A stretch of DNA of 64,000 bases from an uncultured Pelagibacteraceae bacterium (GTDB taxonomy: Bacteria > Pseudomonadota > Alphaproteobacteria > Pelagibacterales > Pelagibacteraceae). Numbering within the stretch: the first letter of the stretch is position 1; each line of letters begins with the position of its first letter. The position numbers and the translations under genes are program-made. Location of the stretch: the NCBI GenBank assembly GCA_902571135.1, contig CACGAU010000008.1, positions 1 to 64,000 on the forward strand, given 5' to 3'. Positions 17,127-26,742 of the stretch are shown piece by piece. A model generated the notes under the pieces. That model was not told the origin of the DNA and made no database searches. It saw nothing but the letters and a program-made list of their open reading frames with translations.

Positions 17127-18365
17127 ATGGAAAATTATATTTTACCAAAAAAACAGGCTATTGTTGTTTTTTTTGTATTTGCATTTGGTTATTTTTTATC
17201 ATGTTTATTACGTGCAATTACCGCAACACTTTCACCAGTATTAACCTCAGAATTTAATTTATTAGCAGCTGATTTAGGATTATTAGCTGGAGGTTATTTT
17301 TTAGGTTTTGCTTGTATGCAAATACCGCTTGGATATTTGTTAGATAAATATGGACCAAAAAAAATTGTCTCTTCTTTTTTATTAATTGCATTGGTTGGAA
17401 CAGGATCATTTGCTTTAGCTGAAAGCTTTTCAGGATTGTTAGTTTCACGAATTCTAATTGGTGTAGGTGTAAGTGCTTGTTTGATGGCTCCGTTAACGGG
17501 TTACAGAATATGGTATGCAGAAAATCAGCAACAAAGAGCAAACTCATGGATGCTAATGATTGCATCATTAGGTTTTTTGTCATCCACATTGCCTGTACAA
17601 CTTTTATTGCCTAGTTTTGGATGGAGATGGATATTTGGAGGTATCGCTATCTTAATTTTAATTAGTATTTTTTTAATGTTAGTTTTCATTCCAAAATGGA
17701 ATTTAACTAAAAATAAAGAGTTGGAAGAGCCAAGTAATACTGGAACTTTATCTGAAGTTTGGAAAAATAGATTTTTTATAAGTGTAATTCCAATGGGTTT
17801 ATTTAATTATGGGGGATTAATGGCTATACAAACTTTATGGGCTGGCCCATGGATGACTAGAGTTGCTGGTTATACACCACTTCAGAGCGCTACAGGATTA
17901 TTTTGGATCAATGTAACTATGTTGATATCCTTTTTTTTGTGGGGTTATTTTTTACCAAAAATTTCAGCTATAGGTTTTACTGCAAAAAGAATACTTAAAT
18001 TAGGTTTGCCAATTAGTTTTTCTGTAATGTTTGTGATTATATTGTTAGGCCCAAAAGCGGGTGCATTCTACATAACTTTATTTATTTTAAGTTCAATTTT
18101 TTTATCAGTTACACAGCCAGCTGTGGGCCTTTCTTTTTCAGGTTATTCTGCTGGTAAAGCACTAACTTCATTTAATTTATTAATATTTGCAGGAACATTC
18201 ATAATGCAATGGCTAATGGGCTTAGTGATAGATATTGTTAAAGGCATGGGTCACACAGAAATATTTGCTTTTAAATCAGCTTTTTCAGTTTTCTTAATCT
18301 TAAGTATTATTTCTTATATATTTTTTTTAATATTAAATAGAAAAAAATATGAAAATAAAACGTAG
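17127..18365 (+). CDS. Major facilitator superfamily transporter
   Basis: A 412-residue protein with about 12 membrane helices. The loop after helix 2 has GYLLDKYGPKK, the MFS A-motif equivalent. The N-terminal half has paired helices typical of the fold. The substrate is not recognisable. It starts 3 bp after the TRAP large-subunit gene, so it is probably co-transcribed and may export or import a related metabolite. Its end overlaps the hydrolase gene by 17 bp. Confidence 0.85.
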   Translation: MENYILPKKQAIVVFFVFAFGYFLSCLLRAITATLSPVLTSEFNLLAADLGLLAGGYFLGFACMQIPLGYLLDKYGPKKIVSSFLLIALVGTGSFALAESFSGLLVSRILIGVGVSACLMAPLTGYRIWYAENQQQRANSWMLMIASLGFLSSTLPVQLLLPSFGWRWIFGGIAILILISIFLMLVFIPKWNLTKNKELEEPSNTGTLSEVWKNRFFISVIPMGLFNYGGLMAIQTLWAGPWMTRVAGYTPLQSATGLFWINVTMLISFFLWGYFLPKISAIGFTAKRILKLGLPISFSVMFVIILLGPKAGAFYITLFILSSIFLSVTQPAVGLSFSGYSAGKALTSFNLLIFAGTFIMQWLMGLVIDIVKGMGHTEIFAFKSAFSVFLILSIISYIFFLILNRKKYENKT

Positions 18366-19167
18366 GAATTTTTTTTTGGAATTATTTATTGGTATTGTTG
18401 CAATTTACTTAATTATATTAATTTTCTTATTCTTTTTTCAAAGAAATTTAATGTATCATCCTAATGAGAATAATTATTCTGGAGATAATTTAGAAGTTGA
18501 CATTGAAAAAGTTACCATCAAAACAACTGATAATATTAATCTTTTAGGCTGGTTTCATAATAAAAATTTAAAAAGTTATAAAACAATAGTTTATTTTCAC
18601 GGAAATGCAGGGACACTTGAAAACAGAATCCATAAGTTAAATCATTTTAAAGACATGGATGTTAATTTTTTAATTATTGCATGGAGAGGGTTTAGCGGTA
18701 ATAAAGGAAAACCAAGTGAGGAGGGTCTTTATACAGATGGTGTTAGTGCAATAAACTGGCTTAAAGAAAAAGGTCTAAATGAAGAAGATATAATTATTTA
18801 TGGAGAGTCATTAGGAACTGGCATTGCCACTGAAATTACTCAGAATAAAAATTTTGCAGGATTAATATTAGAAACGCCCTTCACATCAATGATAGAGGCT
18901 GCGAAAAATTTTTATCCATATATTCCAGTAGGTTTAATTTTAAAAGATAAGTATGAAAATAATGAAAAAATTAAAAATATTAATATTCCAGTATTAGTAA
19001 TGCATGGTGAGGCTGACCAAATAGTTCCATTTTGGATGGGTAAAAAAATTTTTAATTTAGCAAGTGAACCCAAATATTCATATTTTACAAAATATGACGA
19101 TCATATGATGGAATATGATGATAAACTTGTATTAGCTCTTAAATCATTTGTTGATAGTTTAAATTAA
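18349..19167 (+). CDS. Membrane-anchored alpha/beta hydrolase (Bem46-like)
   Basis: 272 residues with an N-terminal membrane anchor (about 8-28) and then an alpha/beta hydrolase domain: oxyanion segment FHGNAGT, nucleophile elbow GESLGTG, acidic residue in HGEADQIVP and the catalytic histidine in DDHMMEY. It resembles Bem46/YfhR-type hydrolases, whose substrates are mostly unknown. The start ATG lies inside the end of the MFS gene, which implies translational coupling. No specific reaction can be assigned. Confidence 0.82.
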   Translation: MKIKRRNFFLELFIGIVAIYLIILIFLFFFQRNLMYHPNENNYSGDNLEVDIEKVTIKTTDNINLLGWFHNKNLKSYKTIVYFHGNAGTLENRIHKLNHFKDMDVNFLIIAWRGFSGNKGKPSEEGLYTDGVSAINWLKEKGLNEEDIIIYGESLGTGIATEITQNKNFAGLILETPFTSMIEAAKNFYPYIPVGLILKDKYENNEKIKNINIPVLVMHGEADQIVPFWMGKKIFNLASEPKYSYFTKYDDHMMEYDDKLVLALKSFVDSLN

Positions 19168-19215
19168 GCCACAATCTAAACAAATATAACTCAAATTTTT
19201 TTTTTAAGTTACATT

Positions 19216-19779
19216 ATGAAAAATCTTTTCATATTTTTTATTATCTTGTTTTCTTTAAGTAATTTATCAAATGCTAAAGAAAATTTAGCATCTGTAGATA
19301 GCCTTTTTCATATAGATCAAATGAATTCGCACGATGAAAATTTTGCATTATATTTTAAAACCCGCGAAAAAGCTGTCTTGGCTCGGGGAGAAAATTCAAA
19401 TTATATTAATGATTTTCCAAAAGATCTTTATATTTATAACTATAAAACAAAAGAGTCTTTGCCATTAATCTCTTATGAATGGTTTCCCAAAACTGCAAAA
19501 TATTTTTTGCAAGAGTATGATTTCCCAGTTTTCCCAGATGATTTTGCATATTATCTTTTAAAAGATAACAAAACTCTGGTGATGATTAGTGCTGTAAAAA
19601 GTTTAAAGGCTAATTTTAAATTTGATATTGTTGAAAAAAAGTTAGAGCTTTATCCTGTAAATGGAAAATTTGATTTTATTATTTCTTCCATAGCTAAAAA
19701 TTGCGGACATTATGAATTTAGAGAAAATTATAAGTGTAGTTTTTATAAACCTTTAATTTCTAGTACCTTAATTAATTAA
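19216..19779 (+). CDS. Secreted protein of unknown function
   Basis: 187 residues with a Sec signal peptide (hydrophobic 4-17, likely cleavage after SNA at about 18-20). The mature part is rich in aromatic and charged residues (for example YEWFPKTAKYF) and has two cysteines near the end (in AKNCGHYEF and NYKCSFYK) that could form a disulfide. I recognise no family. Its 3-prime end overlaps convergent ftsY by 8 bp. The 48 bp before it contain a T-rich stretch with an imperfect inverted repeat but no clear promoter. Confidence 0.7.
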   Translation: MKNLFIFFIILFSLSNLSNAKENLASVDSLFHIDQMNSHDENFALYFKTREKAVLARGENSNYINDFPKDLYIYNYKTKESLPLISYEWFPKTAKYFLQEYDFPVFPDDFAYYLLKDNKTLVMISAVKSLKANFKFDIVEKKLELYPVNGKFDFIISSIAKNCGHYEFRENYKCSFYKPLISSTLIN

Positions 19780-20689
19780 TTTGAGTAAATGCTTCTGCGA
19801 ATTTTTCGGCCTCAAAAATTTGCAAATCATCTTCTTTTTCACCTAATCCAAGGGCAATAATTGGTAGTTTATATTTTTTAGCAACTGCTAAAAGGATACC
19901 TCCTTTTGCCGTACCATCTAACTTTGTCATAATAAGACCAGTTATTGGAATAATTTTATTAAATTCTTCAACTTGATTAATTACATTTTGACCTGAAGTT
20001 GCGTCCAAAACCAAAACAACATCATGTGGAGCATCAGGATCAATTTTTTTAGTAACGTTTGCAATTTTTTTATATTCTTCCATCAAATTTTTTTTATTTT
20101 GCAATCTCCCAGCTGTATCAATTAAAACTTGATTGAAATCATTATTTAATGCCTCTTCAATAGCCTTGTAGGCAACTGATGCAGGATCAGAGCCTTGAGA
20201 TGATTTTGTAATTTTAACATCAACTTTGTTTGCCCAATTTTCTAACTGCTCTATGGCTGCCGCTCTAAAAGTATCTGATGCAGCTAGCATTACTTTATTT
20301 CCATTACCTTTTAATATTTTACTTATTTTTCCAATAGTAGTTGTTTTTCCAACACCATTGACACCTGAAATTAATGTTGCATTTAATTTTTCTTTTTTTT
20401 TGAAGAATTCAATATTTTCTAAAGGTTTCATTATTGAAATAATATAATTTTTTAAAATATTATTTATTTCGTCTGTTAAATCTTTATTGGGATCAATTTT
20501 TGTTTGAGAAATTATTTCTCTTATTTCTGAAGCCGAAACAATACCAACATCTGATTGAATTAAGTAATCTTCAATTTTGTCTAATGTTTTGTCATCAATC
20601 TCTTTTTTTACAACTATATCTCTTAAACCCGTTGTAAAAGCTGATGCACTTTTTTTAAAACCTGATTTAAATTTTTCAAAAATTCCCAT
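19772..20689 (-). CDS. ftsY: Signal recognition particle receptor FtsY
   Basis: A 305-residue SRP receptor GTPase consisting of the NG domain only. It has GVNGVGKTTTIGKI, DTFRAAAIEQL, DTAGR and TKLDGTAKGG. It docks the ribosome-SRP complex at the membrane together with Ffh, encoded just beyond dapF on the other strand. The long acidic A domain of enterobacterial FtsY is absent, as in many alphaproteobacteria. Its ATG overlaps the dapF stop by one base (TAATG), so the two genes form an operon. Confidence 0.96.
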   Translation of the reverse strand: MGIFEKFKSGFKKSASAFTTGLRDIVVKKEIDDKTLDKIEDYLIQSDVGIVSASEIREIISQTKIDPNKDLTDEINNILKNYIISIMKPLENIEFFKKKEKLNATLISGVNGVGKTTTIGKISKILKGNGNKVMLAASDTFRAAAIEQLENWANKVDVKITKSSQGSDPASVAYKAIEEALNNDFNQVLIDTAGRLQNKKNLMEEYKKIANVTKKIDPDAPHDVVLVLDATSGQNVINQVEEFNKIIPITGLIMTKLDGTAKGGILLAVAKKYKLPIIALGLGEKEDDLQIFEAEKFAEAFTQIN

Positions 20690-21513
20690 TAAATTTTAAA
20701 ATTTATCTCCTCAATATCTGAAACTGGTCCTTTCATATGAATACTATTGTTTTCATCAATTGAAATTGTCAATCTACCTGTAGAAAATTCAATATCAACT
20801 TTATCATTTACCAGTCCGTTTTGTTTTGCAGCAAAAGCTGTTGCGCAAGCTGCAGTTCCACAAGCTTTGGTAAGCCCAGCTCCTCTTTCCCACACTCTAA
20901 CTTTTATCAATTCTTTGTTAACAACAGTTGCTAAAGTAACATTACATTTCTCTGGAAATAGAGAGTGGGTTTCAATTTTTGGTCCAATTTTTTCAATTTC
21001 AAAATTTTCGTTATTATCAACAAAAAAAACCACATGTGGATTTCCAACATTTACAGCAGTTCCGCCAGAAAAATCGTTATTATTTTTGTCGTTAATTTTA
21101 ATTCCTAAATTATTCGTATTTAATTCTTTAGACAATGGAATCTCATCCCATTTTGTTTTTGCAATACCTATTTCTGTTGAAACCATTTTTTCTCCAACAA
21201 TATTTGATTTTAATTTGCCAGATAAAGTTGTTAGGACAATTTCTTTTTTGTTATTTTCTTTGCCTAATAAATCAGCAATACATCTTGTACCATTTCCACA
21301 CGCACCAGACATTCCTCCATCTGAATTATAAAATTCTAGTGAAGCATCTGAAATATCATTTTTTTTAATCAATATTAGTTGGTCACAACCAATAAATTTT
21401 CTGTCACAAATCTTTATTATTTGCTCTTTCGTCAAATTTGTAATTGTTTGCCTATTATCTATGATGACAAAATCATTACCTAAACCGTCCATTTTAAAAG
21501 CTTTAATATCCAT
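20689..21513 (-). CDS. dapF: Diaminopimelate epimerase
   Basis: This 274-residue enzyme converts LL- to meso-diaminopimelate for lysine and peptidoglycan synthesis. Both catalytic cysteines are visible, in ACGNGTRC and in KACGTAACATA. The start ATG sits 40 bp downstream of a consensus TATAAT box on the same strand. It is followed without a gap by ftsY. Confidence 0.96.
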   Translation of the reverse strand: MDIKAFKMDGLGNDFVIIDNRQTITNLTKEQIIKICDRKFIGCDQLILIKKNDISDASLEFYNSDGGMSGACGNGTRCIADLLGKENNKKEIVLTTLSGKLKSNIVGEKMVSTEIGIAKTKWDEIPLSKELNTNNLGIKINDKNNNDFSGGTAVNVGNPHVVFFVDNNENFEIEKIGPKIETHSLFPEKCNVTLATVVNKELIKVRVWERGAGLTKACGTAACATAFAAKQNGLVNDKVDIEFSTGRLTISIDENNSIHMKGPVSDIEEINFKI

Positions 21514-21553
21514 ATATAGATATTTAACTTATTTATTGACTTTTTGAACCTCT

Positions 21554-21559
21554 ATTATA
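21554..21559 (-). promoter_or_regulatory. Candidate -10 box for dapF-ftsY
   Basis: TATAAT on the minus strand is a perfect -10 hexamer. The -35 region 17 bp away is only TTTTTG, so the promoter is plausible but one-sided. Transcription would start near 21547, about 33 nt before the dapF ATG. Confidence 0.4.
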
Positions 21560-21589
21560 GGTTGTTGCCGTTTCCGCAAAAACATTAAC

Positions 21590-21673
21590 TTTGTGGTGTC
21601 TTTGGAAACAAAGAGATCGACACTAGTCAGCGAGGGTTCGCCCACTAGTGCGTTACTGCTATGCGTAATTAAT
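21590..21673 (+). ncRNA. Structured leader RNA of ffh (candidate)
   Basis: The untranslated stretch before ffh folds into several strong elements. One is a GAAA-tetraloop hairpin, CTTTG/CAAAG (21600-21613). A second is a long hairpin CACTAGT/ACTAGTG (21621-21650) with an inner GCGA/TCGC stem. A third is a hairpin GTTAC/GTAAT (21652-21669) ending just before the ATG. GTGTC (21596-21600) can also pair with GACAC (21619-21623), which competes with the second hairpin. There is no ribosome binding site. It lacks the GGAAG core of SRP RNA, so it is not 4.5S RNA. It is GC-richer than nearby gaps. Confidence 0.55.
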
Positions 21674-23032
21674 ATGTTTGAAAATTTAACAAATAAATTT
21701 GAAGAAATTTTTTCTTCTCTGAAAAAGGCACCTTCACTTGATGAAGCTCAAGTAGATGAAGGTTTAAGAGGCATTAGGCAAGCCTTACTTGAAGCAGATG
21801 TCTCATTGGATGTTGCAAAAGATTTTATTGAAAGAGTTAAACCAAAAGCTTTAGGCCAAGAGATAATAAGATCTACCTCTCCTGGGGATATGGTTGTTAA
21901 AATTGTTTATGATGAGCTTGTAGACTTATTAGGTGCAACAAATAATGAGATAAACTTAAACGCAGTACCGCCTGTGCCAATGATGTTAGTTGGATTACAA
22001 GGTTCTGGTAAAACAACAACAACAGCAAAATTAGCAAAATTTTTAGAAAATAATAAAAAGAAAAAAGTAATGATGGTCAGTCTAGATATTTACAGACCAG
22101 CTGCACAAGAACAACTTAGATCTTTAGGAGAACAAAATAATATTTTAACTTTACCTATTATAGAAGGTCAGCAACCTGCTGATATTTGTAGAAGAGCAAT
22201 AAGTGCTGCTAATTTAAATGGAGCTGAAATAATTTTATTTGATACTGCTGGTAGAACTCAAATCGATTTACAAATGATGAGTGAGATTAAGCAAATTGAA
22301 GCTGTCATTAATCCAACAGAAACTTTCTTAGTTGCAGACTCTTTAACAGGTCAAGTTGCAGCCTCAGTGGCAAAAGAATTTAAAAATACAGTTAATTTAT
22401 CTGGAATCATTTTAACTAGGGCTGATGGTGATGCAAGAGGTGGTGCCGCAGTGAGTATGAAATATGTTTCAAACGTTCCAATTAAATTTTTAGGGATAGG
22501 AGAAAAAATAGATAATCTTGAAGTATTCCATCCAGATAGAATTGCAAACAGAATACTAGGTATGGGGGACATCGTATCCCTTGTAGAAAAGGCGGCTCAA
22601 GATTTAGGAGAAGAAAATCTTAAAAAAGCAGAGGAAAATTTAAAAAAAGGTCAATTCTCTATGGAAGATTATTTATCTCAATTAAGACAAATGAAAAAAA
22701 TGGGTGGCATTGAGGGAATTATGTCTTTTATGCCCGGAGTTTCTAAAATTAAATCCCAAATGGATTCAGCGGGAATTGATGAAAGTATAATTACTAAAAA
22801 TGAAGCTGTTATTTTATCAATGACAAAAAAAGAAAGAGAGAACCCAAAAATAATAGATGGTTCTAGAAAAAAAAGAATTGCTAATGGCTCTGGCACAGAT
22901 CCGGCCACTATCAATAAATTGCTTAAGCAATTTAAAATGATGTCTGAAATGATGAAAAAGATGTCAAAAGGAAATCTGAAAGGTATGTCAGATAAAGGTA
23001 TACCGCCAGAGCTATTTAACCAATTAAAGTAA
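21674..23032 (+). CDS. ffh: Signal recognition particle protein Ffh
   Basis: 452 residues from ATG 21674, which gives the normal Ffh N-terminus MFENLTNKF. The GTPase domain has GLQGSGKTTTTAKLA, DIYRPAAQEQL, DTAGR and TRADGDARGG. The methionine-rich M domain (about 330-452) binds SRP RNA and signal peptides. An upstream GTG would add 27 residues encoded by the structured leader and is not credible. It is first in a run with rpsP, trmD, rplS and leuCDB. Confidence 0.96.
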   Translation: MFENLTNKFEEIFSSLKKAPSLDEAQVDEGLRGIRQALLEADVSLDVAKDFIERVKPKALGQEIIRSTSPGDMVVKIVYDELVDLLGATNNEINLNAVPPVPMMLVGLQGSGKTTTTAKLAKFLENNKKKKVMMVSLDIYRPAAQEQLRSLGEQNNILTLPIIEGQQPADICRRAISAANLNGAEIILFDTAGRTQIDLQMMSEIKQIEAVINPTETFLVADSLTGQVAASVAKEFKNTVNLSGIILTRADGDARGGAAVSMKYVSNVPIKFLGIGEKIDNLEVFHPDRIANRILGMGDIVSLVEKAAQDLGEENLKKAEENLKKGQFSMEDYLSQLRQMKKMGGIEGIMSFMPGVSKIKSQMDSAGIDESIITKNEAVILSMTKKERENPKIIDGSRKKRIANGSGTDPATINKLLKQFKMMSEMMKKMSKGNLKGMSDKGIPPELFNQLK

Positions 23033-23044
23033 AAAGGAGAAGAA

Positions 23045-23461
23045 ATGTTAAAATTAAGATTATCAAGAGGTGGAACAAAAAAACGTCCTGTTTATAAAGT
23101 TGTTGTTGCCGACAGTCGTTTTGCAAGAGATGGAAGATTTATAGAAAAGGTTGGTTTCTTTAATCCTCTATTACCAAAAGAGAAAAAAGAAAGAGTGGGC
23201 CTAGAAGCTGAGAGAATTAAATATTGGCTTGGTCAAGGAGCTCAACCAACAACTAGAGTAGCAAGAATTTTAGGTGAGAACGAACTAATGCCTATGCCTG
23301 CAAATGGAAATAATCCAAATAAAGCAGTGCCAAAAAAAGAGAGAAATAAAAAAGAAGAGGATAATAAAGAAGCTCCAAAAGCAGAAGCAGCTCCAGCAGC
23401 AGAAGCTCCTAAGGAAGAAGCTCCAAAAGCAGAAGCAGCTCCAGCAGAGGAAAAAAAATAA
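23045..23461 (+). CDS. rpsP: 30S ribosomal protein bS16 with Ala/Glu/Pro/Lys-rich tail
   Basis: The first ~80 residues are a normal bS16 ([43 protein letters not shown]). A low-complexity tail from about residue 95 to 138 is rich in Ala, Glu, Lys and Pro and includes [14 protein letters not shown]. That 14-residue string also occurs in the bL19 tail at 24179-24721. The strong ribosome binding site AAGGAGA precedes the ATG. Confidence 0.95.
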   Translation: MLKLRLSRGGTKKRPVYKVVVADSRFARDGRFIEKVGFFNPLLPKEKKERVGLEAERIKYWLGQGAQPTTRVARILGENELMPMPANGNNPNKAVPKKERNKKEEDNKEAPKAEAAPAAEAPKEEAPKAEAAPAEEKK

Positions 23462-23475
23462 TTTAAAGATTATTT

Positions 23476-24162
23476 ATGTGGCAAGCTCAAGTGTTTACAC
23501 TTTATCCAGAGGTTTTTCCTGGTCCTTTATCTAAAGGACTTTATGGAAAAGCTTTATCAAATAATTTATGGAAACTTAAAGTTGTAAACATAAGAGATGC
23601 AGCTGATGACAAACATAAAACAGTAGATGACACACCTTATGGGGGTGGTTCAGGGATGTTGTTAAAAGCAGATGTTCTTGCAAAGTCTTTAGATGAAAAC
23701 AAAAATGAGAGTGAGAGAATTTTATACTTATCACCAAAAGGAAAAAAATTTGATCAAAATTTAGCAAAAGAGCTAGCTAATGAAAAATCTCTGTCTTTAA
23801 TTTGTGGTCATTTTGAAGGTGTGGATGAAAGAATACTTTCAACAAGAAATATTGAAGAAATTAGTATCGGAGATTATGTTTTGTCAGGCGGGGAGTCGGC
23901 GGCATATGTAGTTATAGATAGTATTTTAAGATTGCTGCCAGGTGTATTAGGAAATGAAAACTCTAAATTAGATGAAACCTTTGAAAATGGTCTTTTAGAG
24001 TACCCTCAGTATACAAAACCTCAAATTTGGGAGGAAAAAGCTGTGCCAGACGTACTATTATCAGGTGATCATAATAAAATTAAACACTGGCGTTTATCTC
24101 AATCTGAGGCTATAACACGCGTCCGAAGACCAGATTTATGGGAAAAATATAAGAAGAATTGA
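23476..24162 (+). CDS. trmD: tRNA (guanine37-N1)-methyltransferase TrmD
   Basis: A 228-residue SPOUT methyltransferase that modifies G37 of tRNAs to prevent frameshifting. It has [22 protein letters not shown] and [14 protein letters not shown], the knot region that binds SAM. It follows rpsP directly. The rimM gene that usually lies between rpsP and trmD is absent here. Confidence 0.96.
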   Translation: MWQAQVFTLYPEVFPGPLSKGLYGKALSNNLWKLKVVNIRDAADDKHKTVDDTPYGGGSGMLLKADVLAKSLDENKNESERILYLSPKGKKFDQNLAKELANEKSLSLICGHFEGVDERILSTRNIEEISIGDYVLSGGESAAYVVIDSILRLLPGVLGNENSKLDETFENGLLEYPQYTKPQIWEEKAVPDVLLSGDHNKIKHWRLSQSEAITRVRRPDLWEKYKKN

Positions 24163-24178
24163 CTTGATAAATATTAAC

Positions 24179-24721
24179 ATGAAAACAATTGAAGAAATAA
24201 ACCAGCATAACGTTAACAAAATTCTTTCAGAGAAAAAAATTCCAGAATTTTATCCTGGAGATGTTGTTAAGGTTGGTGTGAGAATTACCGAGGGTAAAAA
24301 AGAAAGAATTCAGTATTTTGAGGGAGTATGTATTGCTAAAAAAAGCAGAGACCTAAACTCATCTTTTACAGTTAGAAAAATTTCCTTTGGAGAGGGTGTT
24401 GAGAGAACTTTTCCATTATTTGGAACTTTAATTGATTCAATTAAGGTTATTAGATCAGGTAAAGTAAGAAGAGCAAAACTTTACTATCTAAGAGACAGAA
24501 CTGGTAAATCAGCAAGGATTGCTGAAAAAATTAGAAAAAAAATTGGTATTGATATAGAGGCAAAACCAGAAACAGTTACAGAGGAAAATGTAGCTCCTGC
24601 AGTAGAAGCACCAAAAGAAGAAGCCCCTAAAGCAGAAGCAGCACCTAAAGAAGAGGCGGCTCCATTAGCAGAGGCTCCTAAAGAAGAACAAAAATCAGAA
24701 AGCTCTACAGAAAAAAAATAA
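24179..24721 (+). CDS. rplS: 50S ribosomal protein bL19 with Ala/Glu/Pro/Lys-rich tail
   Basis: 180 residues from ATG 24179. The core bL19 (about 1-115) shows [22 protein letters not shown] and [17 protein letters not shown] tail of about 55 residues rich in Ala, Pro, Glu and Lys follows and contains [14 protein letters not shown], exactly as in bS16 of the same operon, but with different synonymous codons. A TTG at 24164 would add five residues and overlap the trmD stop region less naturally. The tail is longer than in most bL19. Confidence 0.95.
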   Translation: MKTIEEINQHNVNKILSEKKIPEFYPGDVVKVGVRITEGKKERIQYFEGVCIAKKSRDLNSSFTVRKISFGEGVERTFPLFGTLIDSIKVIRSGKVRRAKLYYLRDRTGKSARIAEKIRKKIGIDIEAKPETVTEENVAPAVEAPKEEAPKAEAAPKEEAAPLAEAPKEEQKSESSTEKK

Positions 24722-24732
24722 TTTTTTTTTCA

Positions 24733-26136
24733 ATGTCTACAACATTATACGATAAAATTTGGAACGATCATCTAGTTGATCAACAAGATGATGGTACATC
24801 TTTACTTTTTGTAGATAGACATTTAATTCATGAGGTGACAAGCCCCCAAGCTTTTGAAGGATTAAGAAATTCTAATAGAAAAGTTAGACACCCAAATTTA
24901 ACTTTAGCAGTTGCAGATCATAATGTTCCAACAACTGACAGATCAAAAGGTATTTCAGATCAAGAGTCAAAAATTCAAGTAGATACTTTAGAGGCAAATT
25001 GCAAAGAATTTGGTGTTCAGTTATTTGGTATGGATGATAAGAGGCAAGGTATCGTTCATATCATAGGACCTGAACAAGGTTTTACTCAGCCAGGTACAGT
25101 TATTGTTTGTGGAGACAGCCACACCGCAACGCATGGAGCATTTGGTGCTTTAGCATTTGGAATAGGAACTTCAGAAGTTGAACATGTTTTAGCAACCCAA
25201 ACACTAGTTCAGAAGAAAGCTAAAAATTTTAGAATTAATGTTAATGGTGAACTTCCTTTAGGAGTTACCTCTAAAGATGTAATACTTCAAATAATTGGAA
25301 AAATAGGTACAGCAGGTGGTACAGGATCAGTTGTGGAATATGCTGGAGATTTAATAAGATCTTTAAGTGTTGAGCAAAGAATGACTATTTGCAATATGAC
25401 AATTGAAGGTGGCGCAAGAGCAGGATTAATTGCACCAGATGAAAAAATTTTTGAATATTTAAAAGGAAAACCAATGTCACCAAAAAGTGAAAATTGGGAT
25501 AAAGCTTTGAACTATTGGGAAACTTTAAAAACAGACTCTGATGCTAGTTTTGATAAAGAAATTAGCCTTAACGCAAATGAAATTTTACCCATGATTACAT
25601 GGGGTACGTCACCACAAGATGTAATAACAATTGATGAAAAAGTTCCAAATCCAAATAATGAGACTGATGAAGATAAAAAAAATTCAATTGAAAGAGCTTT
25701 AAAGTATATGGGTTTAAAACCTGACATGGCAGCCACAGATATAAAAATAGATAAAGTATTTATTGGTAGTTGTACTAATGGCAGAATTGAAGATTTGAGA
25801 GAAGCAGCAAAAATCGTAAAAGATAAAAAAGTATCATCGCATGTTAATGCCATAGTAGTTCCAGGCTCAGGCTTAGTTAAAGAACAAGCAGAGCAAGAAG
25901 GACTAGATAAAATTTTTGTTAGCTCAGGGTTTGAATGGAGAGAACCAGGTTGCTCTATGTGTTTAGCGATGAATGCCGATAAATTAAAGCCAGAAGAAAG
26001 ATGCGCCTCTACATCAAATAGAAATTTTGAGGGAAGACAAGGTAGAGGTGGTAGAACCCATCTAGTTAGTCCAGGAATGGCTGCAGCAGCTGCAATTTCA
26101 GGTAATTTAGATGATGTCAGAAAGTATCAAAATTAA
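24733..26136 (+). CDS. leuC: 3-isopropylmalate dehydratase large subunit
   Basis: This 467-residue aconitase-family subunit holds the [4Fe-4S] cluster. The cluster cysteines are visible in [10 protein letters not shown] and GCSMCLAMN, along with the motif [14 protein letters not shown]. With LeuD it isomerises 2- to 3-isopropylmalate in leucine synthesis. It starts 11 bp after rplS and ends directly at the leuD ATG. Confidence 0.97.
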   Translation: MSTTLYDKIWNDHLVDQQDDGTSLLFVDRHLIHEVTSPQAFEGLRNSNRKVRHPNLTLAVADHNVPTTDRSKGISDQESKIQVDTLEANCKEFGVQLFGMDDKRQGIVHIIGPEQGFTQPGTVIVCGDSHTATHGAFGALAFGIGTSEVEHVLATQTLVQKKAKNFRINVNGELPLGVTSKDVILQIIGKIGTAGGTGSVVEYAGDLIRSLSVEQRMTICNMTIEGGARAGLIAPDEKIFEYLKGKPMSPKSENWDKALNYWETLKTDSDASFDKEISLNANEILPMITWGTSPQDVITIDEKVPNPNNETDEDKKNSIERALKYMGLKPDMAATDIKIDKVFIGSCTNGRIEDLREAAKIVKDKKVSSHVNAIVVPGSGLVKEQAEQEGLDKIFVSSGFEWREPGCSMCLAMNADKLKPEERCASTSNRNFEGRQGRGGRTHLVSPGMAAAAAISGNLDDVRKYQN

Positions 26137-26742
26137 ATGCAAAAATTTAATAAATTAAAAAGTATCCCAGCTTATTTACCAATTGTAAATATTGATACAG
26201 ACATGATAATTCCAAAACAGTTTTTAAAAACTATCAAAAGAACCGGTCTTGGAAAAAATTTATTTTTTGAAATGAGATATGATGATCAAGGCAAAGAAAT
26301 AAATGATTTTGTATTAAATAAAGATCCATTTAATAAATCTAAAATTTTAATTGCTGGAAAAAACTTTGGGTGTGGTTCATCAAGAGAACATGCTCCATGG
26401 GCTTTATTAGATTTTGGAATTACTTGTGTAATAAGTTCAAGCTATGCAGATATTTTTTTTAGTAATTGTTTTAAAAATGGAATTTTGCCAATAATCCTTG
26501 AAGAAGAAAAAATCAAAGAGCTATCTGAATACGCAAATAGACAAGAAGAAATTTCTATTGATTTGCAAGAGGAAAAAATAGTTTATGGAAATAATGAGCT
26601 GAAATTTGAAGTTGATCCATTTAAGAAAAAATGTTTGTTAGAAGGGCTTGATGATATCGCTTTATCACTAAAAAAATCAGAAAAAATAGAAAAGTTTGAA
26701 ACAAATTTAAAAAACGAAAAGCCTTGGGTATTTAATGATTAA
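26137..26742 (+). CDS. leuD: 3-isopropylmalate dehydratase small subunit
   Basis: A 201-residue swivel-domain partner of LeuC, with [13 protein letters not shown] and [17 protein letters not shown] typical of the family. It begins immediately after leuC and its end overlaps leuB by 8 bp, so the three leu genes are translated as a unit. Confidence 0.97.
   Translation: MQKFNKLKSIPAYLPIVNIDTDMIIPKQFLKTIKRTGLGKNLFFEMRYDDQGKEINDFVLNKDPFNKSKILIAGKNFGCGSSREHAPWALLDFGITCVISSSYADIFFSNCFKNGILPIILEEEKIKELSEYANRQEEISIDLQEEKIVYGNNELKFEVDPFKKKCLLEGLDDIALSLKKSEKIEKFETNLKNEKPWVFND

Noticed and set aside
20747-21331. 194-residue open frame antisense to dapF
   Set aside because: dapF on the other strand is complete and conserved; the antisense frame is a by-product of AT-rich codons.
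21620-21660. tRNA T-arm or 4.5S SRP RNA near ffh (GGTTCG present)
   Set aside because: No acceptor, D or anticodon arm can be built, and the GGAAG/AGCAG core of SRP RNA is missing.
21593-21673. N-terminal extension of Ffh by 27 residues from a GTG
   Set aside because: The extra residues do not resemble Ffh, the DNA forms strong hairpins, and ATG 21674 gives the normal N-terminus.
24164-24178. TTG start for bL19
   Set aside because: MKTIEEIN from ATG 24179 is the expected N-terminus; the TTG has no ribosome binding site.
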